The translations under genes were made by a program, and so were the position numbers. A DNA stretch of 64,000 bases from Oasisia sp. SBJ-2009. Taxonomy: Eukaryota > Annelida > Polychaeta > Sabellida > Siboglinidae. Location of the stretch: contig OZ024862.1 of NCBI GenBank assembly GCA_964017155.1, positions 560,501-624,500 of the forward strand, in the 5' to 3' direction. This document shows positions 1 to 10,700 of this stretch, in pieces; position 1 is the stretch's first letter; every line of letters starts with the position of its first letter. The notes under the pieces are model-generated. The model worked only from the letters and a program-made list of their open reading frames with translations, made no database searches and was not told the DNA's origin.

Positions 1-65
1 ATGTTGGCAAAAATACTGATATAATAGCAACATTGAGGTGGGTCCGACTTGTACATAAGTGCCAA

Positions 66-277
66 ATAGTGAAATAGTGACCGCTGCGCTTGCGACTGGC
101 ACAAATCGCGCTGTCTTTTCGACCTCAAAAGTTTGCCAAGACGCGCTGTTTATAAAACATAAATACGCGCAAGATGATTATAATTGAATGAATTCATTTA
201 ATCAAGTATCAAATGTTGGCAAAAATACTGATATAATAGCAACATTGAGGTGGGTCCGACTTGTACTTAAGTGCCAA
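66..277 (+). repeat. S monomer at window start
   Basis: This is the first complete S. It is preceded by the last 65 bp of a right arm (1-65), so the array continues leftward beyond the window. It has the usual deletion junction and reads GAATTCATTTAATC where most copies read GAATTAATTTAATC. Confidence 0.9.
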
Positions 278-355
278 ATAGTGAAATACTGAAAACAATT
301 GAGAGTATACGTGCTTTTATGAGAGAGTGCGCGTGAAGGTACGCGCCCGCAAGTG

Positions 356-524
356 TTGGCACTTATGTACAAGTCGGGCCCACCTCAATTTTGGTATTAT
401 AACTGTATCTTTTCCAACATTTGATACTTGATTTTGTTAATTCAATCAATTATAATCATCTTGCGCATATTAATGTTTTATATACAGCGCGTCTTAGCAG
501 ACTTGTGAGGTCGAAAAGACAGCG
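356..524 (+). repeat. Left arm of L palindrome
   Basis: The 169-bp left arm begins at TTGGCACTT, contains the only GGGCCC of the monomer near its outer end, has the anchor TTGATACTTG at 421, and ends at GACAGCG. This arm carries most subtype-diagnostic changes: the base pair pattern around 441-455, ATTAATG versus ATTTATG or GTTTATG, TTGTGAGG versus TTTTGAGG, and CGAAAAG versus CGATAAG. S monomers lack it completely. Confidence 0.92.
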
Positions 525-611
525 TGGTCGGCATAAACAAACTGTTTATCGCTCATTTCATATGCACAGCGCAGTAACATGCACCGCTGCGCTTGCGACT
601 GGCACAAATCG
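525..611. repeat. Asymmetric loop of L palindrome
   Basis: The 87 bp between the arms has no inverted partner across the centre. Inside it lies a small perfect hairpin at 533-549 (ATAAAC, 5-nt loop, GTTTAT), partly lost in subtype C where the left half reads AAAAAC. The loop distinguishes A/B (CGCTCAT, AGCGCAGT) from C/D (CGCCCAT, AGCCCAGT). The end of the loop, from CCGCTGCG onward, is the part retained in S monomers. Confidence 0.85.
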
Positions 612-780
612 CGCTGTCTTTTCGACCTCAAAAGTTTGCCAAGACGCGCTGTTTATAAAACATAAATACGCGCAAGATGATTATAATTGAATGAATTAAT
701 TTAATCAAGTATCAAATGTTGGCAAAAATACTGATATAATAGCAACATTGAGGTGGGTCCGACTTGTACTTAAGTGCCAA
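612..780 (-). repeat. Right arm of L palindrome
   Basis: The 169-bp right arm is the inverted partner of 356-524. It starts CGCTGTC, contains a TATAAAA string at 654-660 and ends AAGTGCCAA. It is nearly invariant among L subtypes and is the portion shared with S, so right arms outnumber left arms in the window by about three to two. Variants seen elsewhere include GATAATAAT for GATTATAAT near its centre, and an extra A before TAGTG or TACTG in the right arms that precede S* and S**. Confidence 0.9.
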
Positions 781-992
781 ATAGTGAAATAGTGACCGCT
801 GCGCTTGCGACTGGCACAAATCGCGCTGTCTTTTCGACCTCAAAAGTTTGCCAAGACGCGCTGTTTATAAAACATAAATACGCGCAAGATGATTATAATT
901 GAATGAATTAATTTAATCAAGTATCAAATGTTGGCAAAAATACTGATATAATAGCAACATTGAGGTGGGTCCGACTTGTACATAAGTGCCAA
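781..992 (+). repeat. Representative S monomer (212 bp)
   Basis: S begins with the first bases of the spacer, then jumps into the end of the loop at CCGCTGCG and continues through a complete right arm (824-992). Compared with L it lacks about 291 bp: most of the spacer, the whole left arm and the first two thirds of the loop. The junction reads AAATAGTGAAATAGTGACCG, an 8-bp tandem duplication of AAATAGTG not present in L. Canonical copies start 360 bp after the preceding anchor. Forty-two of the 56 S are canonical; several carry CTTCCGACTGG in place of CTTGCGACTGG (for example near 1521, 4461, 6396, 10557, 31996, 36369). Confidence 0.92.
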
Positions 993-1071
993 ATAGTGAA
1001 ATACTAAAAACAAATTGAGAGTATACGTGCTTTTATGAGAGAGTGCGCGTTAAGGTACGCGCCCGCAAGTG
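993..1071 (+). repeat. Inter-palindrome spacer, 79-bp form
   Basis: This 79-bp spacer joins one right tip to the next left tip. It differs from the 78-bp form by reading CTAAAAACAAATTG rather than CTGAAAACAATTG, which explains the 504 versus 503 bp periods. This form usually precedes subtype A. A third form, CTGAAAACAAATTG, precedes the D and D/C units with anchors 38424, 46959, 51333, 53269, 55205, 57141, 61515 and 63453. Confidence 0.85.
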
Positions 1072-1786
1072 TAGGCATTTATGTACAAGTCGGGCCCACC
1101 TCAATGTTGGTATTATAACTGTATCTTTGCCAACATTTGATACTTGATTTTTTAATTCTATCAATTATATTCATCTTGCGCATGTTTATGTTTTATATAC
1201 AGCGCGTCTTAGCAGACTTTTGAGGTCGAAAAGACAGCGTGGTCGGCATAAACAAACTTTTTATCGCCCATTTCATATGCACAGCCCAGTAACATGCACC
1301 GCTGCGCTTGCGACTGGCACAAATCGCGCTGTCTTTTCGACCTCAAAAGTTTGCCAAGACGCGCTGTTTATAAAACATAAATACGCGCAAGATGATTATA
1401 ATTGAATGAATTAATTTAATCAAGTATCAAATGTTGGCAAAAATACTGATATAATAGCAACATTGAGGTGGGTCCGACTTGTACATAAGTGCCAAATAGT
1501 GAAATAGTGACCGCTGCGCTTCCGACTGGCACAAATCGCGCTGTCTTTTCGACCTCAAAAGTTTGCCAAGACGCGCTGTTTATAAAACATAAATACGCGC
1601 AAGATGATTATAATTGAATGAATTAATTTAATCAAGTATCAAATGTTGGCAAAAATACTGATATAATAGCAACATTGAGGTGGGTCCGACTTGTACATAA
1701 GTGCCAAATAGTGAAATACTAAAAACAAATTGAGAGTATACGTGCTTTTATGAGAGAGTGCGCGTGAAGGTACGCGCCCGCAAGTG

Positions 1787-2211
1787 TAGGCATTTATGTA
1801 CAAGTCGGGCCCACCTCAATGTTGGTATTATAACTGTATCTTTGCCAACATTTGATACTTGATTTTGTTAATTCTATCAATTATATTCATCTTGCGCATA
1901 TTTATGTCTTATATACAGCGCGTCTTAGCAGACTTGTGAGGTCGATAAGACAGCGTGGTCGGCATAAACAAACTGTTTATCGCTCATTTCATATGCACAG
2001 CGCAGTAACATGCACCGCTGCGCTTGCGACTGGCACAAATCGCGCTGTCTTTTCGACCTCAAAAGTTTGCCAAGACGCGCTGTTTATAAAACATAAATAC
2101 GCGCAAGATGATTATAATTGAATGAATTCATTTAATCAAGTATCAAATGTTGGCAAAAATACTGATATAATAGCAACATTGAGGTGGGTCCGACTTGTAC
2201 TTAAGTGCCAA
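1787..2211. repeat. L subtype A, type copy
   Basis: Subtype A is marked by CGATAAG at the inner end of the left arm, TTCTATCAATTATATTC after the anchor, a left tip TAGGCATTT and usually the 79-bp spacer upstream. Thirty-nine A units occur. Sub-variants have CGCTCATCTC (for example anchors 3071, 7946, 14546, 16268, 24801, 30393, 34766, 42294, 43301), GATAATAAT in the right arm, or TTGTGCAT (anchors 50829, 54701, 61011). A is always followed directly by another L and never by S. Confidence 0.88.
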
Positions 2212-2289
2212 ATAGTGAAATACTGAAAACAATTGAGAGTATACGTGCTTTTATGAGAGAGTGCGCGTGAAGGTACGCGCCCGCAAGTG
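2212..2289 (+). repeat. Inter-palindrome spacer, 78-bp form
   Basis: This spacer lies between the right tip ending at 2211 and the left tip starting at 2290. It has no inverted partner at array level, so it is the second asymmetric island of the L repeat. It contains a short GC-rich hairpin at 2263-2280. The first 11 bases (ATAGTGAAATA) are also the first bases of every S monomer. Confidence 0.85.
2263..2280. other. Short GC hairpin in spacer
   Basis: GCGCGT, a 6-nt loop GAAGGT, then ACGCGC form a perfect 6-bp stem. It occurs in nearly every spacer, and the frequent G-to-T change in the loop (GCGTTAAGG) leaves the stem intact. It is broken in the spacers reading ACGCCCC in the right half of the window. 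The function is unknown. Confidence 0.6.
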
Positions 2290-2714
2290 TTGGCACTTAT
2301 GTACAAGTCGGGCCCACCTCAATTTTGGTATTATAACTGTATCTTTTCCAACATTTGATACTTGATTTTGTTAATTCAATCAATTATAATCATCTTGCGC
2401 ATATTAATGTTTTATATACAGCGCGTCTTAGCAGACTTGTGAGGTCGAAAAGACAGCGTGGTCGGCATAAACAAACTGTTTATCGCTCATTTCATATGCA
2501 CAGCGCAGTAACATGCACCGCTGCGCTTGCGACTGGCACAAATCGCGCTGTCTTTTCGACCTCAAAAGTTTGCCAAGACGCGCTGTTTATAAAACATAAA
2601 TACGCGCAAGATGATTATAATTGAATGAATTAATTTAATCAAGTATCAAATGTTGGCAAAAATACTGATATAATAGCAACATTGAGGTGGGTCCGACTTG
2701 TACTTAAGTGCCAA
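2290..2714. repeat. L subtype B, type copy
   Basis: Subtype B is marked by TTCAATCAATTATAATC and ATTAATG after the anchor, left tip TTGGCACTT, CAATTTTGG in the outer arm and the 78-bp spacer upstream. It is the subtype closest to a perfect palindrome in the AATTATAATCATCTTGCGC segment, which matches the right arm exactly. A variant with TTAAATC (anchors 32831, 37204, 40359, 45739, 48894, 59076) marks repeated blocks in the right half. Confidence 0.86.
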
Positions 2715-3508
2715 ATAGTGAAATAGTGACCGCTGCGCTTGCGACTGGCACAAATCGCGCTGTCTTTTCGACCTCAAAAGTTTGCCAAGACGCGCTGTTT
2801 ATAAAACATAAATACGCGCAAGATGATTATAATTGAATGAATTAATTTAATCAAGTATCAAATGTTGGCAAAAATACTGATATAATAGCAACATTGACGT
2901 GGGTCCGACTTGTACATAAGTGCCAAATAGTGAAATACTAAAAACAAATTGAGAGTATACGTGCTTTTATGAGAGAGTGCGCGTGAAGGTACGCGCCCGC
3001 AAGTGTAGGGATTTATGTACAAGTCGGGCCCACCTCAATGTTGGTATTATAACTGTATCTTTGCCAACATTTGATACTTGATTTTGTTAATTCTATCAAT
3101 TATATTCATCTTGCGCATATTTATGTCTTATATACAGCGCGTCTTAGCAGACTTGTGAGGTCGATAAGACAGCGTGGTCGGCATAAACAAACTGTTTATC
3201 GCTCATCTCATATGCACAGCGCAGTAACATGCACCGCTGCGCTTGCGACTGGCACAAATCGCGCTGTCTTTTCGACCTCAAAAGTTTGCCAAGACGCGCT
3301 GTTTATAAAACATAAATACGCGCAAGATGATAATAATTGAATGAATTAATTTAATCAAGTATCAAATGTTGGCAAAAATACTGATATAATAGCAACATTG
3401 AGGTGGGTCCGACTTGTACATAAGTGCCAAATAGTGAAATACTGAAAACAATTGAGAGTATACGTGCTTTTATGAGAGAGTGCGCGTGAAGGTACGCGCC
3501 CGCAAGTG

Positions 3509-3933
3509 TTGGCACTTATGTACAAGTCGGGCCCACCTCAATTTTGGTATTATAACTGTATCTTTGCCAACATTTGATACTTGATTTTGTTAATTCTATC
3601 AATTGTACTCATCTTGCGCATATTTATGTTTTATATACAGCGCGTCTTAGCAGACTTTTGAGGTCGAAAAGACAGCGTGGTCGGCAAAAACAAACTGTTT
3701 ATCGCCCATTTCATATGCACAGCCCAGTAACATGCACCGCTGCACTTGCGACTGGCACAAATCGCGCTGTCTTTTCGACCTCAAAAGTTTGCCAAGACGC
3801 GCTGTTTATAAAACATAAATACGCGCAAGATGATTATAATTGAATTAATTAATTTAATCAAGTATCAAATGTTGGCAAAAATACAGATATAATAGCAACA
3901 TTGAGGTGGGTCCGACTTGCACATAAGTGCCAA
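3509..3933. repeat. L subtype C, type copy
   Basis: Subtype C has a C in TCAATTATACTC (here TCAATTGTACTC), TTTTGAGG in the left arm, GGCAAAAAC in the loop, then CGCCCAT and AGCCCAGT. It always follows an A. In the left half it is usually followed by D (8449 by A); at 30896, 35269 and 43804 it is followed by S*, and at 42797 directly by A. Some C units read TTGGCACTTAAGTAC at the left tip (anchors 15049, 18202, 20428, 25304). Confidence 0.85.
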
Positions 3934-4011
3934 ATAGTGAAATACTGAAAACAATTGAGAGTATACGTGCTTTTATGAGAGAGTGCGCGTTAAGGTACGC
4001 GCCCGCAAGTG

Positions 4012-4436
4012 TAGGCATTTATGTACAAGTCGGGCCCACCTCAATGTTGGTATTATAACTGTATCTTTGCCAACATTTGATACTTGATTTTGTTAATTCT
4101 ATCAATTATATTCATCTTGCGCATGTTTATGTTTTATATACAGCGCGTCTTAGCAGACTTTTGAGGTCGAAAAGACAGCGTGGTCGGCATAAACAAACTG
4201 TTTATCGCCCATTTCATATGCACAGCCCAGTAACATGCACCGCTGCGCTTGCGACTGGCACAAATCGCGCTGTCTTTTCGACCTCAAAAGTTTGCCAAGA
4301 CGCGCTGTTTATAAAACATAAATACGCGCAAGATGATTATAATTGAATGAATTAATTTAATCAAGTATCAAATGTTGGCAAAAATACTGATATAATAGCA
4401 ACATTGAGGTGGGTCCGACTTGTACATAAGTGCCAA
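4012..4436. repeat. L subtype D, type copy
   Basis: Subtype D has GCGCATGTTTATG in the left arm, TTTTGAGG, GGCATAAAC and then CGCCCAT with AGCCCAGT in the loop. In the left half it is preceded by a spacer with GCGTTAAGG. The right arm upstream usually reads ATACAGATATAATAG and CTTGCACAT, so the marker haplotype extends across the monomer boundary. D is followed by S, S* or S**. Confidence 0.85.
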
Positions 4437-7400
4437 ATAGTGAAATAGTGACCGCTGCGCTTCCGACTGGCACAAATCGCGCTGTCTTTTCGACCTCAAA
4501 AGTTTGCCAAGACGCGCTGTTTATAAAACATAAATACGCGCAAGATGATTATAATTGAATGAATTAATTTAATCAAGTATCAAATGTTGGCAAAAATACT
4601 GATATAATAGCAACATTGAGGTGGGTCCGACTTGTACATAAGTGCCAAATAGTGAAATACTAAAAACAAATTGAGAGTATACGTGCTTTTATGAGAGAGT
4701 GCGCGTGAAGGTACGCGCCCGCAAGTGTAGGCATTTATGTACAAGTCGGGCCCACCTCAATGTTGGTATTATAACTGTATCTTTGCCAACATTTGATACT
4801 TGATTTTGTTAATTCTATCAATTATATTCATCTTGCGCATATTTATGTCTTATATACAGCGCGTCTTAGCAGACTTGTGAGGTCGATAAGACAGCGTGGT
4901 CGGCATAAACAAACTGTTTATCGCTCATTTCATATGCACAGCGCAGTAACATGCACCCCTGCGCTTGCGACTGGCACAAATCGCGCTGTCTTTTCGACCT
5001 CAAAAGTTTGCCAAGACGCGCTGTTTATAAAACATAAATACGCGCAAGATGATTATAATTGAATGAATTCATTTAATCAAGTATCAAATGTTGGCAAAAA
5101 TACTGATATAATAGCAACATTGAGGTGGGTCCGACTTGTACTTAAGTGCCAAATAGTGAAATACTGAAAACAATTGAGAGTATACGTGCTTTTATGAGAG
5201 AGTGCGCGTGAAGGTACGCGCCCGCAAGTGTTGGCACTTATGTACAAGTCGGGCCCACCTCAATTTTGGTATTATAACTGTATCTTTTCCAACATTTGAT
5301 ACTTGATTTTGTTAATTCAATCAATTATAATCATCTTGCGCATATTAATGTTTTATATACAGCGCGTCTTAGCAGACTTGTGAGGTCGAAAAGACAGCGT
5401 GGTCGGCATAAACAAACTGTTTATCGCTCATTTCATATGCACAGCGCAGTAACATGCACCGCTGCGCTTGCGACTGGCACAAATCGCGCTGTCTTTTCGA
5501 CCTCAAAAGTTTGCCAAGACGCGCTGTTTATAAAACATAAATACGCGCAAGATGATTATAATTGAATGAATTAATTTAATCAAGTATCAAATGTTGGCAA
5601 AAATACTGATATAATAGCAACATTGAGGTGGGTCCGACTTGTACTTAAGTGCCAAATAGTGAAATAGTGACCGCTGCGCTTGCGACTGGCACAAATCGCG
5701 CTGTCTTTTCGACCTCAAAAGTTTGCCAAGACGCGCTGTTTATAAAACATAAATACGCGCAAGATGATTATAATTGAATTAATTAATTTAATCAAGTATC
5801 AAATGTTGGCAAAAATACAGATATAATAGCAACATTGAGGTGGGTCCGACTTGCACATAAGTGCCAAATAGTGAAATACTGAAAACAATTGAGAGTATAC
5901 GTGCTTTTATGAGAGAGTGCGCGTTAAGGTACGCGCCCGCAAGTGTAGGCATTTATGTACAAGTCGGGCCCACCTCAATGTTGGTATTATAACTGTATCT
6001 TTGCCAACATTTGATACTTGATTTTGTTAATTCTATCAATTATATTCATCTTGCGCATGTTTATGTTTTATATACAGCGCGTCTTAGCAGACTTTTGAGG
6101 TCGAAAAGACAGCGTGGTCGGCATAAACAAACTGTTTATCGCCCATTTCATATGCACAGCCCAGTAACATGCACCGCTGCGCTTGCGACTGGCACAAATC
6201 GCGCTGTCTTTTCGACCTCAAAAGTTTGCCAAGACGCGCTGTTTATAAAACATAAATACGCGCAAGATGATTATAATTGAATGAATTAATTTAATCAAGT
6301 ATCAAATGTTGGCAAAAATACTGATATAATAGCAACATTGAGGTGGGTCCGACTTGTACATAAGTGCCAAATAGTGAAATAGTGACCGCTGCGCTTCCGA
6401 CTGGCACAAATCGCGCTGTCTTTTCGACCTCAAAAGTTTGCCAAGACGCGCTGTTTATAAAACATAAATACGCGCAAGATGATTATAATTGAATGAATTA
6501 ATTTAATCAAGTATCAAATGTTGGCAAAAATACTGATATAATAGCAACATTGAGGTGGGTCCGACTTGTACATAAGTGCCAAATAGTGAAATACTAAAAA
6601 CAAATTGAGAGTATACGTGCTTTTATGAGAGAGTGCGCGTGAAGGTACGCGCCCGCAAGTGTAGGCATTTATGTACAAGTCGGGCCCACCTCAATGTTGG
6701 TATTATAACTGTATCTTTGCCAACATTTGATACTTGATTTTGTTAATTCTATCAATTATATTCATCTTGCGCATATTTATGTCTTATATACAGCGCGTCT
6801 TAGCAGACTTGTGAGGTCGATAAGACAGCGTGGTCGGCATAAACAAACTGTTTATCGCTCATTTCATATGCACAGCGCAGTAACATGCACCCCTGCGCTT
6901 GCGACTGGCACAAATCGCGCTGTCTTTTCGACCTCAAAAGTTTGCCAAGACGCGCTGTTTATAAAACATAAATACGCGCAAGATGATTATAATTGAATGA
7001 ATTCATTTAATCAAGTATCAAATGTTGGCAAAAATACTGATATAATAGCAACATTGAGGTGGGTCCGACTTGTACTTAAGTGCCAAATAGTGAAATACTG
7101 AAAACAATTGAGAGTATACGTGCTTTTATGAGAGAGTGCGCGTGAAGGTACGCGCCCGCAAGTGTTGGCACTTATGTACAAGTCGGGCCCACCTCAATTT
7201 TGGTATTATAACTGTATCTTTTCCAACATTTGATACTTGATTTTGTTAATTCAATCAATTATAATCATCTTGCGCATATTAATGTTTTATATACAGCGCG
7301 TCTTAGCAGACTTGTGAGGTCGAAAAGACAGCGTGGTCGGCATAAACAAACTGTTTATCGCTCATTTCATATGCACAGCGCAGTAACATGCACCGCTGCG

Positions 7401-7720
7401 CTTGCGACTGGCACAAATCGCGCTGTCTTTTCGACCTCAAAAGTTTGCCAAGACGCGCTGTTTATAAAACATAAATACGCGCAAGATGATTATAATTGAA
7501 TGAATTAATTTAATCAAGTATCAAATGTTGGCAAAAATACTGATATAATAGCAACATTGAGGTGGGTCCGACTTGTACTTAAGTGCCAAATAGTGAAATA
7601 GTGACCGCTGCGCTTGCGACTGGCACAAATCGCGCTGTCTTTTCGACCTCAAAAGTTTGCCAAGACGCGCTGTTTATAAAACATAAATACGCGCAAGATG
7701 ATTATAATTGAATTAATTAA
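4012..7720. repeat. Higher-order tandem duplication, period 1934 bp (D-S-A-B-S)
   Basis: Copy 1 is 4012-5945 and copy 2 is 5946 to about 7720. Anchors 4077, 4793, 5296 recur at 6011, 6727, 7230. Both A units share ACCCCTGCG, found nowhere else in the window, and both final S read GAATTAATTAATTT. Copy 2 departs near 7746, where it reads ATACTGATAT rather than ATACAGATAT. Confidence 0.85.
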
Positions 7721-10700
7721 TTTAATCAAGTATCAAATGTTGGCAAAAATACTGATATAATAGCAACATTGACGTGGGTCCGACTTGTACATAAGTGCCA
7801 AATAGTGAAATACTAAAAACAAATTGAGAGTATACGTGCTTTTATGAGAGAGTGCGCGTGAAGGTACGCGCCCGCAAGTGTAGGCATTTATGTACAAGTC
7901 GGGCCCACCTCAATGTTGGTATTATAACTGTATCTTTGCCAACATTTGATACTTGATTTTGTTAATTCTATCAATTATATTCATCTTGCGCATATTTATG
8001 TCTTATATACAGCGCGTCTTAGCAGACTTGTGAGGTCGATAAGACAGCGTGGTCGGCATAAACAAACTGTTTATCGCTCATCTCATATGCACAGCGCAGT
8101 AACATGCACCGCTGCGCTTGCGACTGGCACAAATCGCGCTGTCTTTTCGACCTCAAAAGTTTGCCAAGACGCGCTGTTTATAAAACATAAATACGCGCAA
8201 GATGATAATAATTGAATGAATTAATTTAATCAAGTATCAAATGTTGGCAAAAATACTGATATAATAGCAACATTGAGGTGGGTCCGACTTGTACATAAGT
8301 GCCAAATAGTGAAATACTGAAAACAATTGAGAGTATACGTGCTTTTATGAGAGAGTGCGCGTGAAGGTACGCGCCCGCAAGTGTTGGCACTTATGTACAA
8401 GTCGGGCCCACCTCAATTTTGGTATTATAACTGTATCTTTGCCAACATTTGATACTTGATTTTGTTAATTCTATCAATTATACTCATCTTGCGCATATTT
8501 ATGTTTTATATACAGCGCGTCTTAGCAGACTTTTGAGGTCGAAAAGACAGCGTGGTCGGCAAAAACAAACTGTTTATCGCCCATTTCATATGCACAGCCC
8601 AGTAACATGCACCGCTGCGCTTGCGACTGGCACAAATCGCGCTGTCTTTTCGACCTCAAAAGTTTGCCAAGACGCGCTGTTTATAAAACATAAATACGCG
8701 CAAGATGATTATAATTGAATGAATTAATTTAATCAAGTATCAAATGTTGGCAAAAATACTGATATAATAGCAACATTGAGGTGGGTCCGACTTGTACATA
8801 AGTGCCAAATAGTGAAATACTAAAAACAAATTGAGAGTATACGTGCTTTTATGAGAGAGTGCGCGTGAAGGTACGCGTCCGCAAGTGTAGGCATTTATGT
8901 ACAAGTCGGGCCCACCTCAATGTTGGTATTATAACTGTATCTTTGCCAACATTTGATACTTGATTTTGTTAATTCTATCAATTATATTCATCTTGCGCAT
9001 ATTTATGTCTTATATACAGCGCGTCTTAGCAGACTTGTGAGGTCGATAAGACAGCGTGGTCGGCATAAACAAACTGTTTATCGCTCATTTCATATGCACA
9101 GCGCAGTAACATGCACCGCTGCGCTTGCGACTGGCACAAATCGCGCTGTCTTTTCGACCTCAAAAGTTTGCCAAGACGCGCTGTTTATAAAACATAAATA
9201 CGCGCAAGATGATTATAATTGAATGAATTAATTTAATCAAGTATCAAATGTTGGCAAAAATACTGATATAATAGCAACATTGAGGTGGGTCCGACTTGTA
9301 CTTAAGTGCCAAATAGTGAAATACTGAAAACAATTGAGAGTATACGTGCTTTTATGAGAGAGTGCGCGTGAAGGTACGCGCCCGCAAGTGTAGGCATTTA
9401 TGTACAAGTCGGGCCCACCTCAATTTTGGTATTATAACTGTATCTTTTCCAACATTTGATACTTGATTTTGTTAATTCAATCAATTATAATCATCTTGCG
9501 CATATTAATGTTTTATATACAGCGCGTCTTAGCAGACTTGTGAGGTCGAAAAGACAGCGTGGTCGGCATAAACAAACTGTTTATCACTCATTTCATATGC
9601 ACAGCGCAGTAACATGCACCGCTGCGCTTGCGACTGGCACAAATCGCGCTGTCTTTTCGACCTCAAAAGTTTGCCAAGACGCGCTGTTTATAAAACATAA
9701 ATACGCGCAAGATGATTATAATTGAATGAATTAATTTAATCAAGTATCAAATGTTGGCAAAAATACTGATATAATAGCAACATTGAGGTGGGTCCGACTT
9801 GTACTTAAGTGCCAAATAGTGAAATAGTGAGCGCTGCGCTTGCGACTGGCACAAATCGCGCTGTCTTTTCGACCTCAAAAGTTTGCCAAGACGCGCTGTT
9901 TATAAAACATAAATACGCGCAAGATGATTATAATTGAATGAATTAATTTAATCAAGTATCAAATGTTGGCAAAAATACTGATATAATAGCAACATTGAGG
10001 TGGGTCCGACTTGTACATAAGTGCCAAATAGTGAAATACTAAAAACAAATTGAGAGTATACGTGCTTTTATGAGAGAGTGCGCGTTAAGGTACGCGCCCG
10101 CAAGTGTAGGCATTTATGTACAAGTCGGGCCCACCTCAATGTTGGTATTATAACTGTATCTTTGCCAACATTTGATACTTGATTTTGTTAATTCTATCAA
10201 TTATATTCATCTTGCGCATGTTTATGTTTTATATACAGCGCGTCTTAGCAGACTTTTGAGGTCGAAAAGACAGCGTGGTCGGCATAAACAAACTTTTTAT
10301 CGCCCATTTCATATGCACAGCCCAGTAACATGCACCGCTGCGCTTGCGACTGGCACAAATCGCGCTGTCTTTTCGACCTCAAAAGTTTGCCAAGACGCGC
10401 TGTTTATAAAACATAAATACGCGCAAGATGATTATAATTGAATGAATTAATTTAATCAAGTATCAAATGTTGGCAAAAATACTGATATAATAGCAACATT
10501 GAGGTGGGTCCGACTTGTACATAAGTGCCAAATAGTGAAATAGTGACCGCTGCGCTTCCGACTGGCACAAATCGCGCTGTCTTTTCGACCTCAAAAGTTT
10601 GCCAAGACGCGCTGTTTATAAAACATAAATACGCGCAAGATGATTATAATTGAATGAATTAATTTAATCAAGTATCAAATGTTGGCAAAAATACTGATAT

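Larger units (their letters stand above)
356..780. repeat. Representative L palindrome (foldback/MITE-like), subtype B
   Basis: This 425-bp unit consists of a 169-bp left arm, an 87-bp loop and a 169-bp right arm. Arm ends are exactly symmetric: 356 pairs with 780 and 524 with 612. By hand alignment about 18 of 169 positions differ, roughly 8 in the outer 65 bp and 10 in the inner 104 bp, with no net gap. The tips read TTGGCACTT and AAGTGCCAA. A single strand would fold into a long hairpin. Long inverted repeats with a short non-coding centre are typical of foldback elements and MITEs, but no coding capacity or target-site duplication is seen. In a tandem array the element could equally be phased from the other asymmetric island (the spacer), so its true ends are uncertain. 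Confidence 0.92.
1..9390. repeat. Array segment 1: layout
   Basis: After a partial right arm (1-65) the order by anchor is: S, 421 B, S, 1137 D, S, 1852 A, 2355 B, S, 3071 A, 3574 C, 4077 D, S, 4793 A, 5296 B, S, 6011 D, S, 6727 A, 7230 B, S, 7946 A, 8449 C, 8953 A. The D at 1137 lost one base (GATTTTTTAATTC), giving a 715-bp spacing. A at 4793 and at 6727 share the private change ACCCCTGCG. No other content is seen. Confidence 0.88.

Noticed and set aside
481..560. Basic stretch RSKRQRGRHKQ resembling a nuclear localisation signal
   Set aside because: It lies in the non-coding repeat frame and comes from the CG-rich arm and loop sequence; chance composition is the simplest explanation.
654..660. 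TATAAAA in each right arm as a promoter
   Set aside because: The surrounding 30 bp are AT-rich and there is no initiator or transcript evidence. Mentioned only as a possibility under the hairpin-RNA finding.
421..690. Recurrent open frames of 89 codons on the plus strand, once or so per L
   Set aside because: They start at TTG, the first ATG is deep inside, copies are disrupted by indels (anchors 1137, 11391) or a TGA (B' units), changes look random with respect to codon position, and the opposite strand gives similar peptides through the palindrome. Not genes.
356..780. Assignment to a named transposon superfamily from the tips TTGGCACTT / AAGTGCCAA
   Set aside because: Tips do not clearly match a superfamily I know, no target-site duplication is visible, and the true ends are ambiguous in a tandem array.
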